DNA of 64,000 nt from Burkholderia sp. SRS-W-2-2016 (GCF_001931485.1 NZ_MSDV01000062.1:1-64000), one strand, 5' to 3'. Numbered from the stretch's first letter, positions 25,246-34,190 are shown. Made by a program: numbers and translations. The notes: a model not told the origin generated them from the sequence alone.

Positions 25246-26559
25246 ATGAAGCCCGTTTCTCTCGCGCAATCCCCCCACGCGTCGCCGCAAACCGACACGA
25301 AGACGTGGATCATCTGCGCCGTCTGCTTCGCCATCATGGCGGTCGACGGTTTCGACACCGCGTCGATTGCGTACGTCGCGCCGACGCTCGCGCTGCAATG
25401 GCACATCGCGCCGGCCGCGCTGACGCCCGCGTTCGTCGCGACCAGCATCGGCGCGGTACTCGGCTATCTGCTCAGCGGCGCGCTGGTCGAGCGCTGGGGA
25501 CGGCGCAACGTGATGTCGGCGGCGATGTTCGCGTTCGGCGCGCTGTCGCTCGCGACCGCGTTCGCCGGCTCGATCGGCGCCATCGCGGCGATGCGCGGGA
25601 TCACCGCGATCTGCCTGGGCTGCGTGGTGCCGGCCGCGATTTCCTGCACCGCCGATCAGGCCGGCGAGCGTTTCCGCGCGGCGGCCACGGTCGCGGCCAC
25701 CACCGGTCTGTCGGCGGGCGCCGCGCTCGGCGGCCTGCTGGCGGCGTTGCTGATCGCGCGCTATGGCTGGCAGTCGGTGTTTGTCGTCGGCGGGGTGTTG
25801 CCGCTTGTGTTGCTGCCGTTCGTGCGACTCGCGTTGCGCGGCACGGACCCGGGTGAAGCGGGCGGCGTATCTCCCGGCAATACCGGCAATGCCGCCAATA
25901 CCAGCAATGCGGCCGCGCAGGAGAACAGTTCGCGGCCCCGGCTCAGTGCGCTGTTTCAACGGCCGTTCGCACTGACGACGGTGCTGATCTGGGCAATCGC
26001 GTTCGTCGCCTTTCTGGTCACTTATCAATTCATGTTCTGGGTGCCGACCTTGCTGGTGTCGTACGGCTTCGCGCCGGCGACCGCCGCGCTCGGCTCGGCC
26101 GCCAGCGCGCTCGGCGGCATTGCCGGCAATCTGGTGCTGCTGGCGCTGGTGGGACGCTACGGCGTGCAGCGGTCGTTGATCGCGCTTGCCGCACTGGCGA
26201 TCGGCTGCATCGTGTGTCTGGGGCTGTTGCCGCTCGGGCAGGGCGCGGTGCTGCTGCTGATCGCCGGCGTCGGCGCGGGCACGACCAGCAGTTGCGTCGG
26301 GCAGGCGACGCTCGCGGTGCTGTCCTATCCGGCCGCGCTGCGTACGACGGCGGTGGGCGGCGCGGCGGCGGCGGGGCGCGTCGGTGCGATTGTCGGGCCG
26401 GCGACTGCCGGTGCGTTGCTGTCGTTGGGATTCGCGTCGCAGCGGATCGTGCTGCTCAGTTGCGTGCCGATCGCGCTGACCATCGTGCTGCTCGCGCTGT
26501 CGTATCTGCATGCGCGGCGGCAACGATCGATCGCCGCGTCGGCCGCGCCGGCCGTGTAA
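25246..26559 (+). CDS. MFS transporter, aromatic acid:H+ symporter type
   Basis: A 437-residue inner-membrane carrier with about twelve spans. The motif VDGFDTASIAYVAPTLALQW after TM1, GYLLSGALVERWGRRNVM in the TM2-3 loop and GLSAGAALGGLLAALLIARYGWQSVFVVGG in TM4-5 are typical of the AAHS family (PcaK/BenK-like), which imports benzoate-type acids. It follows the carboxylesterase by 139 bases in the same direction. A central loop rich in Asn/Ala (GNTGNAANTSNAA) is an oddity between TM6 and TM7. The substrate is inferred to be an aromatic acid. Confidence 0.87.
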   Translation: MKPVSLAQSPHASPQTDTKTWIICAVCFAIMAVDGFDTASIAYVAPTLALQWHIAPAALTPAFVATSIGAVLGYLLSGALVERWGRRNVMSAAMFAFGALSLATAFAGSIGAIAAMRGITAICLGCVVPAAISCTADQAGERFRAAATVAATTGLSAGAALGGLLAALLIARYGWQSVFVVGGVLPLVLLPFVRLALRGTDPGEAGGVSPGNTGNAANTSNAAAQENSSRPRLSALFQRPFALTTVLIWAIAFVAFLVTYQFMFWVPTLLVSYGFAPATAALGSAASALGGIAGNLVLLALVGRYGVQRSLIALAALAIGCIVCLGLLPLGQGAVLLLIAGVGAGTTSSCVGQATLAVLSYPAALRTTAVGGAAAAGRVGAIVGPATAGALLSLGFASQRIVLLSCVPIALTIVLLALSYLHARRQRSIAASAAPAV

Positions 26560-26565
26560 ACGCGA

Positions 26566-26598
26566 GATTGCCGCGTGCCCGTAAGCGACGCGGCAATC
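26566..26598. terminator. Bidirectional hairpin between convergent genes
   Basis: GATTGCCGCGT (26566-26576) and ACGCGGCAATC (26588-26598) form a perfect 11-base stem with an 11-base loop, immediately after the MFS stop and 52 bases before the flavin hydroxylase stop. No U tract follows on either strand within 10 bases. Confidence 0.6.
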
Positions 26599-26650
26599 GA
26601 AACTGCTATCAAAACGGAGGTCTTAAAGTCAAAGCCTCAAAGCCGAAGCC

Positions 26651-27868
26651 TCAAAGCCACGTACCGCCCTGACGCTCGTTCGGCTCTTCCGACAACGCGT
26701 CGAAATCGTGAATCCAGTCGAGGTGATGCAGCACCTTCTCGCGTGAGCCGAGCCGCGCATTGCGCTCGGTCGCGGCGGGACCGTCCGGCAGATGCAGCAC
26801 GTCGGCGGTCGAAATCGACGCGTACTGAACCTTGCGGGTGCGCCCGCGCCGCAGACGTTCGTAGGATTCCTGCGCTTCGCGCCAGTTGCCCGGACCCGCC
26901 TTCACGAGTTGATCGGCCAACACCACCGCGTCTTCGATCGACTGGTTCGCGCCCTGCCCGTGGTGCGGCACCAGCGCATGCGCGGCATCGCCGATCAGCG
27001 TCACGCGGCCCTTGCTCCAGCGGCCGAGCGGCGGACGGTGGAACAGACCCCAGCGCTGGCTGATCGGTACCGCGCTGATCATCTGCACGACGGCCGGATG
27101 CCAGTCCTTGAACAGACGCAACTGCTCGCCTTCGGTAGCCGGCATCACCCAGTCGCGCGACGGCCACGGCGACGGATGCCGCTCCACCAGCAGGAAGTTC
27201 TGATCGCCCTTGTCGCCGATCGGGTAGTGCAGCAGGTGACCGCCCGGGCCGACCCAGAACTGAATGGTTTCGGGATCGGGCAACAGATCCATGCGCTCGG
27301 CCGGCACTACGCCGCGAAAGCCCGAGCAACCCGAATACAGCACGTCGTCGTAGCCGAGCATCCAGCGGCGCGTCAGCGAGCGCGCGCCGTCGGCGCCGAT
27401 CACCAGATCCGCGCTCACGCGCTCGCCGTTCTGGAACGTCAGTTCGACGTGGTCGGCATGCTGGGTCAGGTCGACGAGCCGATGGCTGAGCTTGATATGT
27501 TCGAGGCCGACCGCGCTCGACAGAATGGCCTGCAGATCGGCGCGATGAATGCCCCAGTACGAGCCGCCGAATTGCCCGCGATAGTCGGGCGTGCCGCGAT
27601 GATGACCGATCACCTCGCCGCTGCGGCCGTCGCGATAGACGAGGCCGGGCACTTCGGCGACCACCTTCTCGAATTGCGCGCGCAGGCCCATCCGGTCGTA
27701 GAAGCGCGTTGCGTTGGCCGACAGCGCGACGGCCGCGCCGACTTCGCGCAGTTCGTCGGTCTGTTCGTAGAGTTGTGCGTCGATCCCATGCTCGCGCAAG
27801 GCGAGCGCGAGCGTCAGGCCGCCGATACCGGCGCCGACGATGGCGATTTTCAGGTCAGGGTGTTTCAT
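26651..27868 (-). CDS. FAD-dependent hydroxylase, salicylate/3-hydroxybenzoate hydroxylase-like
   Basis: A 405-residue group A flavin monooxygenase. It has the FAD motif IAIVGAGIGGLTLALALREHG at the N-terminus, the DG motif DLVIGADGARSLTRRWMLG at mid-protein and the GD motif VTLIGDAAHALVPHHGQGANQSIEDAVVLADQL. It should hydroxylate an aromatic acid with NAD(P)H and O2. It is divergent from a LysR regulator of the NahR type, whose relatives respond to salicylate, so salicylate or another hydroxybenzoate is the most likely substrate. No ring-cleavage enzyme is adjacent, so the downstream pathway must be elsewhere, possibly the hydroxyquinol or gentisate routes. Confidence 0.83.
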   Translation of the reverse strand: MKHPDLKIAIVGAGIGGLTLALALREHGIDAQLYEQTDELREVGAAVALSANATRFYDRMGLRAQFEKVVAEVPGLVYRDGRSGEVIGHHRGTPDYRGQFGGSYWGIHRADLQAILSSAVGLEHIKLSHRLVDLTQHADHVELTFQNGERVSADLVIGADGARSLTRRWMLGYDDVLYSGCSGFRGVVPAERMDLLPDPETIQFWVGPGGHLLHYPIGDKGDQNFLLVERHPSPWPSRDWVMPATEGEQLRLFKDWHPAVVQMISAVPISQRWGLFHRPPLGRWSKGRVTLIGDAAHALVPHHGQGANQSIEDAVVLADQLVKAGPGNWREAQESYERLRRGRTRKVQYASISTADVLHLPDGPAATERNARLGSREKVLHHLDWIHDFDALSEEPNERQGGTWL

Positions 27869-27974
27869 GACTGTGTCTCCGCGATTCAGATTTATAAGCG
27901 AGGGGCTGGCGCGTGCCGCCGGGGCGTCGAATGTGTGCGCCGTGACGTGGAGCTATTCTCGGTGGCCAGGTCTC

Positions 27975-27998
27975 ATTCCACAATAAAATGGATGGAAT
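27975..27998. promoter_or_regulatory. Candidate LysR binding site
   Basis: ATTCCA (27975-27980) and TGGAAT (27993-27998) form an inverted repeat with a 12-base gap, between the divergent flavin hydroxylase and NahR-type LysR genes, in the position expected for a LysR recognition site. Confidence 0.4.
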
Positions 27999-28055
27999 CT
28001 GCTTCATCACTAATTTGAATGATCGATTTTCAACGATCGACGGAAGGCCTGAATC

Positions 28056-28991
28056 ATGGAACTGAGCGAGATCGACCTTAACCTGCTGTTGCTGTTTCAT
28101 CGCCTGATGCAGGAGCGGCGCGTGGCGAGCGTGGCCGAGCAGATGAACATGAGCCAGCCCGGCGTCAGTAATGCGCTCGCGAAGCTGCGGCGCCGGCTCG
28201 GCGATCCGCTGTTCGTGCGCGGGCCGGGCGGCGTGGTGCCGACACCGTTCGCGCTGCGTCTCGCGGACCCGGTCGCGCAGGCGCTCGCGACGCTGCGCGC
28301 CGCGCTCAATCCGGTGACCGGTTTCGATCCGCTGCGCGCGACTCGCACGATCACGCTCGGCATGACCGATATCGGCGAAGTGGTGTTTCTGCCGGCGCTG
28401 CTCGAACGGCTGGCGCGCGAAGCGCCGGGCGTCGTGTTGAACACGGTGCGCAATACCGGCGTGAACCTCGGCGAGCAGATGGCGGACGGCCGCGTCGATC
28501 TCGCGATCGGTTTGCTGCCGCAACTGAAGGGCGGCTTCTACCAGCGCCGCCTGTTCGATCAGCGCTACGTGTGCCTGTTCCGGCGCGGCCATCCGCTCGA
28601 ACAGGCGCCGCTCACGCTCGCGCGCTGGCGCGAGGCCGAGCATCTGGTGGTGGTGTCGGGCGGCACTGGCCACGGTCAGGTCGAGGAGTCGCTGAAGCGG
28701 CGCGGCGTGCGGCGGCAGGTGCGGCTGACCGTGCCGCATTTCATGAGCGTCGGCTATATCCTGCAACGCACCGATCTGATCGCGACCGTGCCGGAGCGGC
28801 TCGCGTTGCAGCTGGCCGAGCCGTTTTCGTTGAGCATGTGCGGTCTGCCGGTGTCGTTGCCGGGCGCGCCGATTCATCTGCTGTGGCACGAGCGGGTCCA
28901 GCAGGATGAGGGCAATCGCTGGTTGCGCGGGGTTGTGGCCGAGCTGTTCGCGGACCCGCACAAGCCGGCGCGCCGGTCGAAGGCTGAGTAG
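28056..28991 (+). CDS. LysR-family regulator, NahR/DntR-like
   Basis: A 311-residue LysR activator. The N-terminus MELSEIDLNLLLLFHRLMQERRVASVAEQ with MSQPGVSNALAKLRRRLGDPLFVR and the effector domain segments TITLGMTDIGEVVFLPALLERLA, DLAIGLLPQLKGGFYQRRLF, VVVSGGTGHGQVEESLKRRG and LTVPHFMSVGYILQRTDLIATVPERLA follow NahR/NagR/DntR closely. That subfamily responds to salicylate and related aromatic acids. It is divergent from the flavin hydroxylase, which it presumably activates. Confidence 0.9.
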   Translation: MELSEIDLNLLLLFHRLMQERRVASVAEQMNMSQPGVSNALAKLRRRLGDPLFVRGPGGVVPTPFALRLADPVAQALATLRAALNPVTGFDPLRATRTITLGMTDIGEVVFLPALLERLAREAPGVVLNTVRNTGVNLGEQMADGRVDLAIGLLPQLKGGFYQRRLFDQRYVCLFRRGHPLEQAPLTLARWREAEHLVVVSGGTGHGQVEESLKRRGVRRQVRLTVPHFMSVGYILQRTDLIATVPERLALQLAEPFSLSMCGLPVSLPGAPIHLLWHERVQQDEGNRWLRGVVAELFADPHKPARRSKAE

Positions 28992-29117
28992 GGCGGGCCG
29001 CCGGGTTCCGGTCGAGCTTCCGGTGCAGCTTCCGGTTGTCCTGCCGATCGCGCTTCCGGCTGTGCTGTGTCGCCAGTTGTGTTGCCGTTTGCGCTGCCGC
29101 TGCGTCTGGTGCGACTG

Positions 29118-29315
29118 CTGCCAGCTCAGAACCGGGTGCGTCGCGCCGGCCGGCATCGCCCAGACGCCGCCGGGGCCGAAGTCCCAGCCGACGAAGCTGG
29201 CCGCGTCGCTCATCTGCGCGGTCGTGAGGCCGTTCGACGCCGGCAGTTGCGGGCCGGTTCCGGCGCTGACGGTGCGGGTGGTCGTGTCCTTGTCCCAATA
29301 GACGCCGCGGCTCAT
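29118..29315 (-). pseudogene. C-terminal remnant of a filamentous-haemagglutinin/GLUG adhesin
   Basis: About 66 codons read GVYWDKDTTTRTVSAGTG, ASNGLTTAQMSDAASFVGWDF and GVWAMPAGATHPVLSWQ. This matches the layout of the last ~65 residues of the exoprotein at 34210-36618 (VFWNSQSSGATAGVGSGT, SSSGLTDAQLLEPASF, WDFSATGTWVIAF, LRWL). An in-frame stop lies directly before its first ATG and nothing adhesin-like is found further upstream, so the 5' part is missing. The frame runs on past the natural end into short cttccggt-type repeats (around 29005-29065). Confidence 0.65.
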
Positions 29316-29476
29316 TCAGTGAGCGAATATGAGTTACGTTGTCCTTCCTATGCCAATAGATGTGTTCGCGCGTCGACGCGTATCAGCTTGTTGTTGGCTA
29401 TTGAATGGGCGGCGCGTGGGTGTGGAGCAAGCGGTGGACCTGAGGGGTGGGGCGGCGTTGCGTATCGATCGCACCG

Positions 29477-30169
29477 TCATTGCGGCCCGTCGCTGACCGA
29501 CCAGCTCACCGCCGACACATAGGGCGCAAGCGCGAGTTCGCCGACTAGTACTTCGAGTTGCTGATCGTGTTGCTGGGGCGAAAACACCACGGCATTCACT
29601 TCGACCTGCACGCTGCTCTTCAACGCGTGGCTCTCCAGGCTCTGGAGTGAGAGGCCGTTGGCGTCCAGACGTTGCAATAGCGTGGCGCGAATGAGCGCTT
29701 CCTGTTGCGCCTGAGCGACCACTTCGATGATGTAGTAGCGCTCGTTGCTCTGTTCAGGCGGAGCGTGACGATAGATGAGCCGCGCTAGCGGCGGCAGCGT
29801 GAGGTTACATAGGATGATCAGCACGGTTGCGATAAGAGCTGTGGCGAGGAAGCCGCTACCGGTGATCACACCCACTGCCCCCGTGCCCCAGATTGTCGCC
29901 GCAGTGCTTAGTCCGCGTACGCTGAGACCGTCACGAATGATGACGCCCGCGCCAAGGAAGCCGATACCGGACACAACCGGCGCCGCCATCCGCACGACCT
30001 GTTCCTCGGCGCCAAGCAGGAACGGCAGTGTCGTGAAGGTGGCCGCGCCCAGCGCGACGAGTGCATGGGTGGCAATACCCGTGAAACGCTGCCGCCATTG
30101 CCGCTCCACGCCGATCATGGCACCGAGCGCCACGGCTGCCAGCAAATCAAGGACGATTTCGAGGTGCAT
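29477..30169 (-). CDS. MgtC/SapB family membrane protein
   Basis: A 230-residue inner-membrane protein of the MgtC/SapB family, linked to Mg2+ limitation and intracellular survival. The N-terminal membrane domain shows DLLAAVALGAMIGVERQWRQRFTGIATHALVALGAA, VVSGIGFLGAGVIIRDGLSVRGLSTAATIWGTGAVGVITG (the MgtC signature), then a C-terminal soluble ACT-like domain (ERYYIIEVVAQAQQEALIRATLLQRLD). The ATG at 30169 is chosen for GGAG nine bases upstream; an in-frame ATG at 30184 would add five residues. It stands alone between the adhesin remnant and an MFS gene. Confidence 0.88.
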   Translation of the reverse strand: MHLEIVLDLLAAVALGAMIGVERQWRQRFTGIATHALVALGAATFTTLPFLLGAEEQVVRMAAPVVSGIGFLGAGVIIRDGLSVRGLSTAATIWGTGAVGVITGSGFLATALIATVLIILCNLTLPPLARLIYRHAPPEQSNERYYIIEVVAQAQQEALIRATLLQRLDANGLSLQSLESHALKSSVQVEVNAVVFSPQQHDQQLEVLVGELALAPYVSAVSWSVSDGPQ

Positions 30170-30383
30170 GTCGTTCTGCTCCATCTGCTCTGCGAACCAG
30201 CCTCGATGGTAGATATTTTTCTTTAAGACCGCTTTGTTTTTGCGTATCGGCGAATGCAGTTGAATAAGGAGATGCGTTGGCGATGAAAAGGAGATGCCGG
30301 AGCACACGATGCCCCGCACGTGCCCGGGCGCTGTTCCTGGGACCTGGCTTTACGGCTGCGCAGACCGCAGCCACGTCGCCGAC

Positions 30384-31580
30384 TCACACAGCGACGCGAC
30401 CCTTCCGAAGCAACCGGAACGCCACGCCTGCCGTGCATGCGGCAACGACGGCACTGACCAGAAACACCGCGCGCAGACCGGCGTGTCCGCCAACCCATCC
30501 CAACGCGGGGCTGCCGACAGCCATCGCAACATCGAGAAAGGCCGTGTAAATGCCCATCGCCATTCCCCGGTTCTGTGGCGTTATGTTGCTGACTGCCTCG
30601 ACGCCCAACCCCGGATACACAAGCGAATAGCCGAAGCCGGCAAGCGCGGCCCCCGCGGATGCAAGCAACGAAGTGTTGGCCAGCCAGATAAGCAGCAGGC
30701 CCGCTGCCTGAACGATGACGAATATTGCCGCGACCCGTGCCCCGCCGAAACGGTCAGGAAGGTGCCCGACAATCGCACGCGCTGCGATCAGTGCGACACC
30801 GAATGCGGTAAAGGCCATCCATACCGGCTGCCAGTGCATATCGGTGAAGAGAAGCGAGCTGAACGCCAGAATCGCGCAGTAGCCAACACTGGCGAGCGCT
30901 GCGCCGAGACCCGGTAGCCAAACGGCCCGCATGATCGTGTTGAAAGAGGCGTGCTCTCCATGCGTATGGGACGCAATTGCCGGCATCCGCATCAGATAAG
31001 ACAGCACCACCAGGGGCAGGAGAACTGTGACGAGTGCGATCGCTGAAAATCCAAACGATGTGTACAGGATCGAGCCGATGGGTCCGCCGAGCGCCATCGC
31101 GGCGAACATCGCGGTTCCGATCCACGCAATCACTTTCCCGGCATGTTGTCGGTCTACCAGCGCGAGCCCCCAGGCGACTGCCCCGGTGATAATGAAGCTC
31201 TCGGCCCCGCCGAGCACCGCGCGACCGACCAGCAGGATCGCAACGGACAGCGTGGGAACTGTGAGGAATGCGAGCGAAAGCAAATACAGCAGACCCGCCA
31301 CGACAGCCGCAACGAGACCGGCGAGCACCGCACGTTTCGCGCCCCGCCTGTCGGAAAAGGACCCTGCCCAAACGCGTGAAAACAACGAAGCGGCGAACTG
31401 CGCTCCTGCAACCAGACCGACCACGAATGGACTGAAACCGAGATCGTTGCTGACATGCAAAGGCAGTACCGGAAGCGCCACGCCAATGATGATAAAACCG
31501 GCTAGCACGGCGATCATTATCGGCATCAGTGTCGCAACAACGGACTGCGCGGCGACTGCTGCCATAGGTGACTTGTACAT
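30384..31580 (-). CDS. MFS transporter, YhhS/efflux-like
   Basis: A 398-residue MFS protein with about twelve spans. The start MYKSPMAAVAAQSVVATLMPIMIAVLAGFIIIGVALPVLPLHVSNDLGFSPFVVGLVAGAQF and the SFSDRRGAKRAVLAG loop resemble YhhS-type or arabinose-efflux-like exporters. It lies 11 bases after a tautomerase gene and is the last of four minus-strand genes starting with a cupin. Substrate unknown. A role in exporting an aromatic or quinone-like compound would fit the neighbours but is inference. Confidence 0.83.
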   Translation of the reverse strand: MYKSPMAAVAAQSVVATLMPIMIAVLAGFIIIGVALPVLPLHVSNDLGFSPFVVGLVAGAQFAASLFSRVWAGSFSDRRGAKRAVLAGLVAAVVAGLLYLLSLAFLTVPTLSVAILLVGRAVLGGAESFIITGAVAWGLALVDRQHAGKVIAWIGTAMFAAMALGGPIGSILYTSFGFSAIALVTVLLPLVVLSYLMRMPAIASHTHGEHASFNTIMRAVWLPGLGAALASVGYCAILAFSSLLFTDMHWQPVWMAFTAFGVALIAARAIVGHLPDRFGGARVAAIFVIVQAAGLLLIWLANTSLLASAGAALAGFGYSLVYPGLGVEAVSNITPQNRGMAMGIYTAFLDVAMAVGSPALGWVGGHAGLRAVFLVSAVVAACTAGVAFRLLRKGRVAV

Positions 31581-31591
31581 GAAGCGTGCCT

Positions 31592-31819
31592 TTACATCCT
31601 GTATCCGGGTTTCTTGTAAATCGTGTGAGAGCGCTCCTCGATGTCCGGTCGATAGACTTCCTCTTTCCACCGGTCGGATGGGATTTCCTCAAAACCGACT
31701 GAGACGGATTCCTCGCCGTAGCCAAGGATCTCCATCACATCGCGGGTGATCGCCTCGGCCAGACGTTGCTTCTGCTTCTCCGTCTTTCCGGGCCATGCTT
31801 TAACGATGACATGGGGCAT
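31592..31819 (-). CDS. 4-oxalocrotonate tautomerase-like protein
   Basis: A 75-residue small tautomerase. Processing to the N-terminal Pro (MPHVIVKAWPGKTEKQKQRLAEAI) would expose the catalytic Pro1 of the family. It keto-enol tautomerises 2-hydroxymuconate-type acids in 4-OT itself; the substrate here is unknown. The start has GGAG upstream. It sits between a double-CMD protein and an MFS gene in one operon. Confidence 0.88.
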   Translation of the reverse strand: MPHVIVKAWPGKTEKQKQRLAEAITRDVMEILGYGEESVSVGFEEIPSDRWKEEVYRPDIEERSHTIYKKPGYRM

Positions 31820-31901
31820 GGCGTCGTTCTCCTGTAGTTGAAACAGACCGGGCAGGCTAGTGGCTGCTACGCGCACTTGCCGTTTCAATTTGCGCTGGCG
31901 G

Positions 31902-32600
31902 TCAAACCCGCTTTGCAAATACGTCCTTGAATACGGGCATCGCCGAAAAGACGTTTGGCCAGCCCGCGTAGAAAGCAAGCTGCGTCAGTGCTTCGGACGC
32001 CTCGTCCCGGGTCAGTCCGTTGTCCATCGCGCGATTGAGGTGATACGGAATTTGCGCGACCTGGCCGTTTGCAACGAGCGCGCTGACCGTCACCAGACTG
32101 CGGTCGCGAGGCGCAAGTCCTGGTCGCAACCAGAGATCGCGAAACAGAACGTCCGTCGTGTACTGAACCACGCCGGGGGCCACCTCGCCGAAGTTCTCCT
32201 CGACCGTCTGCGCGCGCTGCTGCTCAGCCGCTTCATTCAACGGCAGAAGCGCAACCTCGGCGGCTGACGCCTGATCCGAACCGATGCCGCGTTCAGCGAA
32301 GACGCGCGCGACAACCGCCGACGCGGCGGTGGCGTTCCCCCAGCCCGAATAGAAAGCCAGATGCGCGATCATTTCCGAAATTTCTGCCGGCTTGACCCCG
32401 TTATCTAGCGCCAAACCGAAATGAAACGGCATCTCGATGGCCTGATTGCGGGCGACGAGTACCGACAGCGTGACGACGCTCCGGTCTCGCGCTTTCAGTT
32501 GCGGCCTCTTCCAGAGATCACCGAGCACGGTCTGATTCGTATAGCGCGCGAAGGCAGGTGAAGCGAGAGTGGGGTCGACTCCTGTCGTCGAATCTTGCAT
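31902..32600 (-). CDS. Carboxymuconolactone decarboxylase-family protein (two CMD domains)
   Basis: A 232-residue protein with two tandem CMD/AhpD-like domains. The repeats are easily seen: LWKRPQLKARDRSVVTLSVLVARNQ...MIAHLAFYSGWGNA and LWLRPGLAPRDRSLVTVSALVANGQ...ALTQLAFYAGWPNV. Neither repeat has the CxxC of AhpD, so a peroxidase role is unlikely. The ATG at 32600 is supported by AAGGA eight bases upstream; an ATG at 32618 would add six residues. It is found with a cupin, a tautomerase and an MFS carrier, a common grouping of unknown physiological role in proteobacteria. Confidence 0.85.
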   Translation of the reverse strand: MQDSTTGVDPTLASPAFARYTNQTVLGDLWKRPQLKARDRSVVTLSVLVARNQAIEMPFHFGLALDNGVKPAEISEMIAHLAFYSGWGNATAASAVVARVFAERGIGSDQASAAEVALLPLNEAAEQQRAQTVEENFGEVAPGVVQYTTDVLFRDLWLRPGLAPRDRSLVTVSALVANGQVAQIPYHLNRAMDNGLTRDEASEALTQLAFYAGWPNVFSAMPVFKDVFAKRV

Positions 32601-32651
32601 GTTTTCAGTCCTTTTCATTGAGAGGCAGGCCCGCGGCTTCGTGAACCGCAG

Positions 32652-33062
32652 TTACTTCTGCGCGCCGCCGCCGAGGTACTGCTCGTCCGTGACCTTCTCC
32701 AGCCATTCGACGTTCTTGCCGTCGAGCGCTTCCTGAATGGCGATATGTGTCATCGCGGTCGTCGACGTTGCGCCGTGCCAATGCTTGTGGCCAGGCGGGC
32801 ACCAGATGACGTCGCCGGCGCGAATTTCGACGCGCGGCTCGCCTTCGCACTGAGTCCAGCCGCAGCCGGCTGTCACGATCAAGGTTTGGCCGAGCGGGTG
32901 GGTGTGCCAGTTAGTCCGCGCGCCCGGCTCAAACGTGACGCTCGCACACGAAACGCGTGCCGGCGGAGGTGGGGCGTTCAGCGGGTCGAGCCGCACGGTG
33001 CCCGTAAACCATTCTTCAGGGCCTTTCTTCGAGGGCTGCGAGCCCGCGCGTTTCAATTCCAT
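32652..33062 (-). CDS. Cupin-domain protein
   Basis: A 136-residue single cupin. Metal-binding motif 1 is TNWHTHPLGQTLIVTAG and motif 2 is GDVIWCPPGHKHWHGA, both with intact His/Glu-type ligands apart from Gln at the Glu position. Similar small cupins accompany CMD-family proteins and are sometimes annotated as mandelonitrile-lyase-like. It is the first gene of the minus-strand operon and is divergent from a LysR regulator. Function unknown. Confidence 0.85.
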   Translation of the reverse strand: MELKRAGSQPSKKGPEEWFTGTVRLDPLNAPPPPARVSCASVTFEPGARTNWHTHPLGQTLIVTAGCGWTQCEGEPRVEIRAGDVIWCPPGHKHWHGATSTTAMTHIAIQEALDGKNVEWLEKVTDEQYLGGGAQK

Positions 33063-33175
33063 GACTGTTCCTTGTCAGTGTCGCCAGGGGGAGGGGATTG
33101 CCAGTTAATTTAACGCCTGGCAATTGATGCGACTAGATGGCAATATCGGCATGCCCTTATGCTGTGGAGCATGAA

Positions 33176-34081
33176 TTGAAAGAAGATTTCAACGATCTGG
33201 TCGGCTTCATGAACGTCGCGCGTGAGCGCAATTTCACGCGAGCGGCCGCGCAACTGGGCGTTTCGCAGTCGGCCTTGAGCCGTACGGTTGCCGGACTAGA
33301 AAAGCGGATGGGCCTGCTGCTGCTGACGCGCACTACCCGCAGCGTCGCGTTGACCGAGGCAGGCGAGCGGCTGCTGGCGGCGATTGCCCCCCGTTTCCAG
33401 GAAATCGAGGCCGAGGTCGATGCGTTGCGCGCGATGACAAGTCGCCCGGGCGGAACTGTCCGCATCACGACGACCGACTACGCGGCAAACGCGTATGTGT
33501 GGCCGCGTCTGCAACCGTTGCTGCGCCAGTATCCCGACCTGAAGATCGAATTGGTCAATGACTATGGGTTAGCGGACATCGTCGCGGATCGGTACGACAT
33601 CGGCGTGCGGCTCGGCGACCAGGTGGCCAAAGACATGGTTGCCGTGCGAATCGCGCCTGACATGACGATGGCAATCGTTGGCTCTCCAGAATATCTGCAA
33701 GGGGCGGCACCGGCGAAGACGCCGCAGGATCTGATGCTGCACAACTGCATCAATCTGAGACTGCCGACGCGAGATTCACTGCTTCCCTGGGAATTACGGA
33801 AGGGGCGACGAGAACTGCAGGTGCGGGTCGAGGGGCAGCTTACGTTCAATAACGTCTACCAGATGCTGGACGCGGCGCTGGGAGGGTTTGGGCTCGCGTA
33901 TGTGCCCAAGGACCTGGTCGAGGCGCATGTCCGGGCCGGGCGCCTGCGTTACGTGCTGGAGGACTGGTCTCCCACGTTCGTCGGGCATCATGTCTATTAC
34001 CCTGGTCGCCGTAAATCATCCCGTGCGGTCGAGCTTGTGGTGGATGCGTTGAAGAGCGGTTATAAGCGGCGGGCGCAGTGA
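33176..34081 (+). CDS. LysR-family regulator (cupin/CMD operon)
   Basis: A 301-residue LysR protein with HTH DLVGFMNVARERNFTRAAAQLGVSQSALSRTVAGLEKRMGLLLLTRTTRSVALTEAGERLL and the effector domain RPGGTVRITTTDYAANAYVWPRL, FNNVYQMLDAALGGFGLAYVPKDL, VGHHVYYPGRRKSSRAVELVVDAL. The TTG at 33176 is chosen because GGAG lies six bases upstream and it gives the usual short N-terminus. An ATG at 33137 and a GTG at 33164 are in frame. It is divergent from the cupin/CMD/tautomerase/MFS operon. Confidence 0.85.
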   Translation: MKEDFNDLVGFMNVARERNFTRAAAQLGVSQSALSRTVAGLEKRMGLLLLTRTTRSVALTEAGERLLAAIAPRFQEIEAEVDALRAMTSRPGGTVRITTTDYAANAYVWPRLQPLLRQYPDLKIELVNDYGLADIVADRYDIGVRLGDQVAKDMVAVRIAPDMTMAIVGSPEYLQGAAPAKTPQDLMLHNCINLRLPTRDSLLPWELRKGRRELQVRVEGQLTFNNVYQMLDAALGGFGLAYVPKDLVEAHVRAGRLRYVLEDWSPTFVGHHVYYPGRRKSSRAVELVVDALKSGYKRRAQ

Positions 34082-34119
34082 CCGGAAAACCGCGATGACA
34101 GCATAGGCCGATCCACGCT

Positions 34120-34190
34120 CAAATCGAACCGCGCGAAATTCAGTGCGACGAGACATAAGCCATATCGGCAAATGCTGCCGTGATCGCTCG
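34120..34190 (-). pseudogene. 3' tail of a lost AraC-family gene (repeat of 42777-42846)
   Basis: About 85 percent of the bases match 42777-42846, which holds the end of the intact AraC gene. Read on the minus strand it encodes AITAAFADMAYVSSH and a stop, against AIPEVFADAVYVSSH in the intact gene. The match continues ~20 bases past the stop, so it includes the 3' flank. The rest of the gene is absent, because the adhesin gene begins just beyond. This suggests a replaced or deleted paralogue. Confidence 0.65.

Noticed and set aside
27869..28055. Classic NahR box
   Set aside because: An ATTCCA/TGGAAT inverted repeat is present, but the full NahR consensus was not found. It is listed only as a weak candidate site.
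28992..29117. Short cttccggt repeats as a possible CRISPR or minisatellite
   Set aside because: Units are irregular, few and without uniform spacers. This is simple degenerate repetition at the end of a decayed gene.
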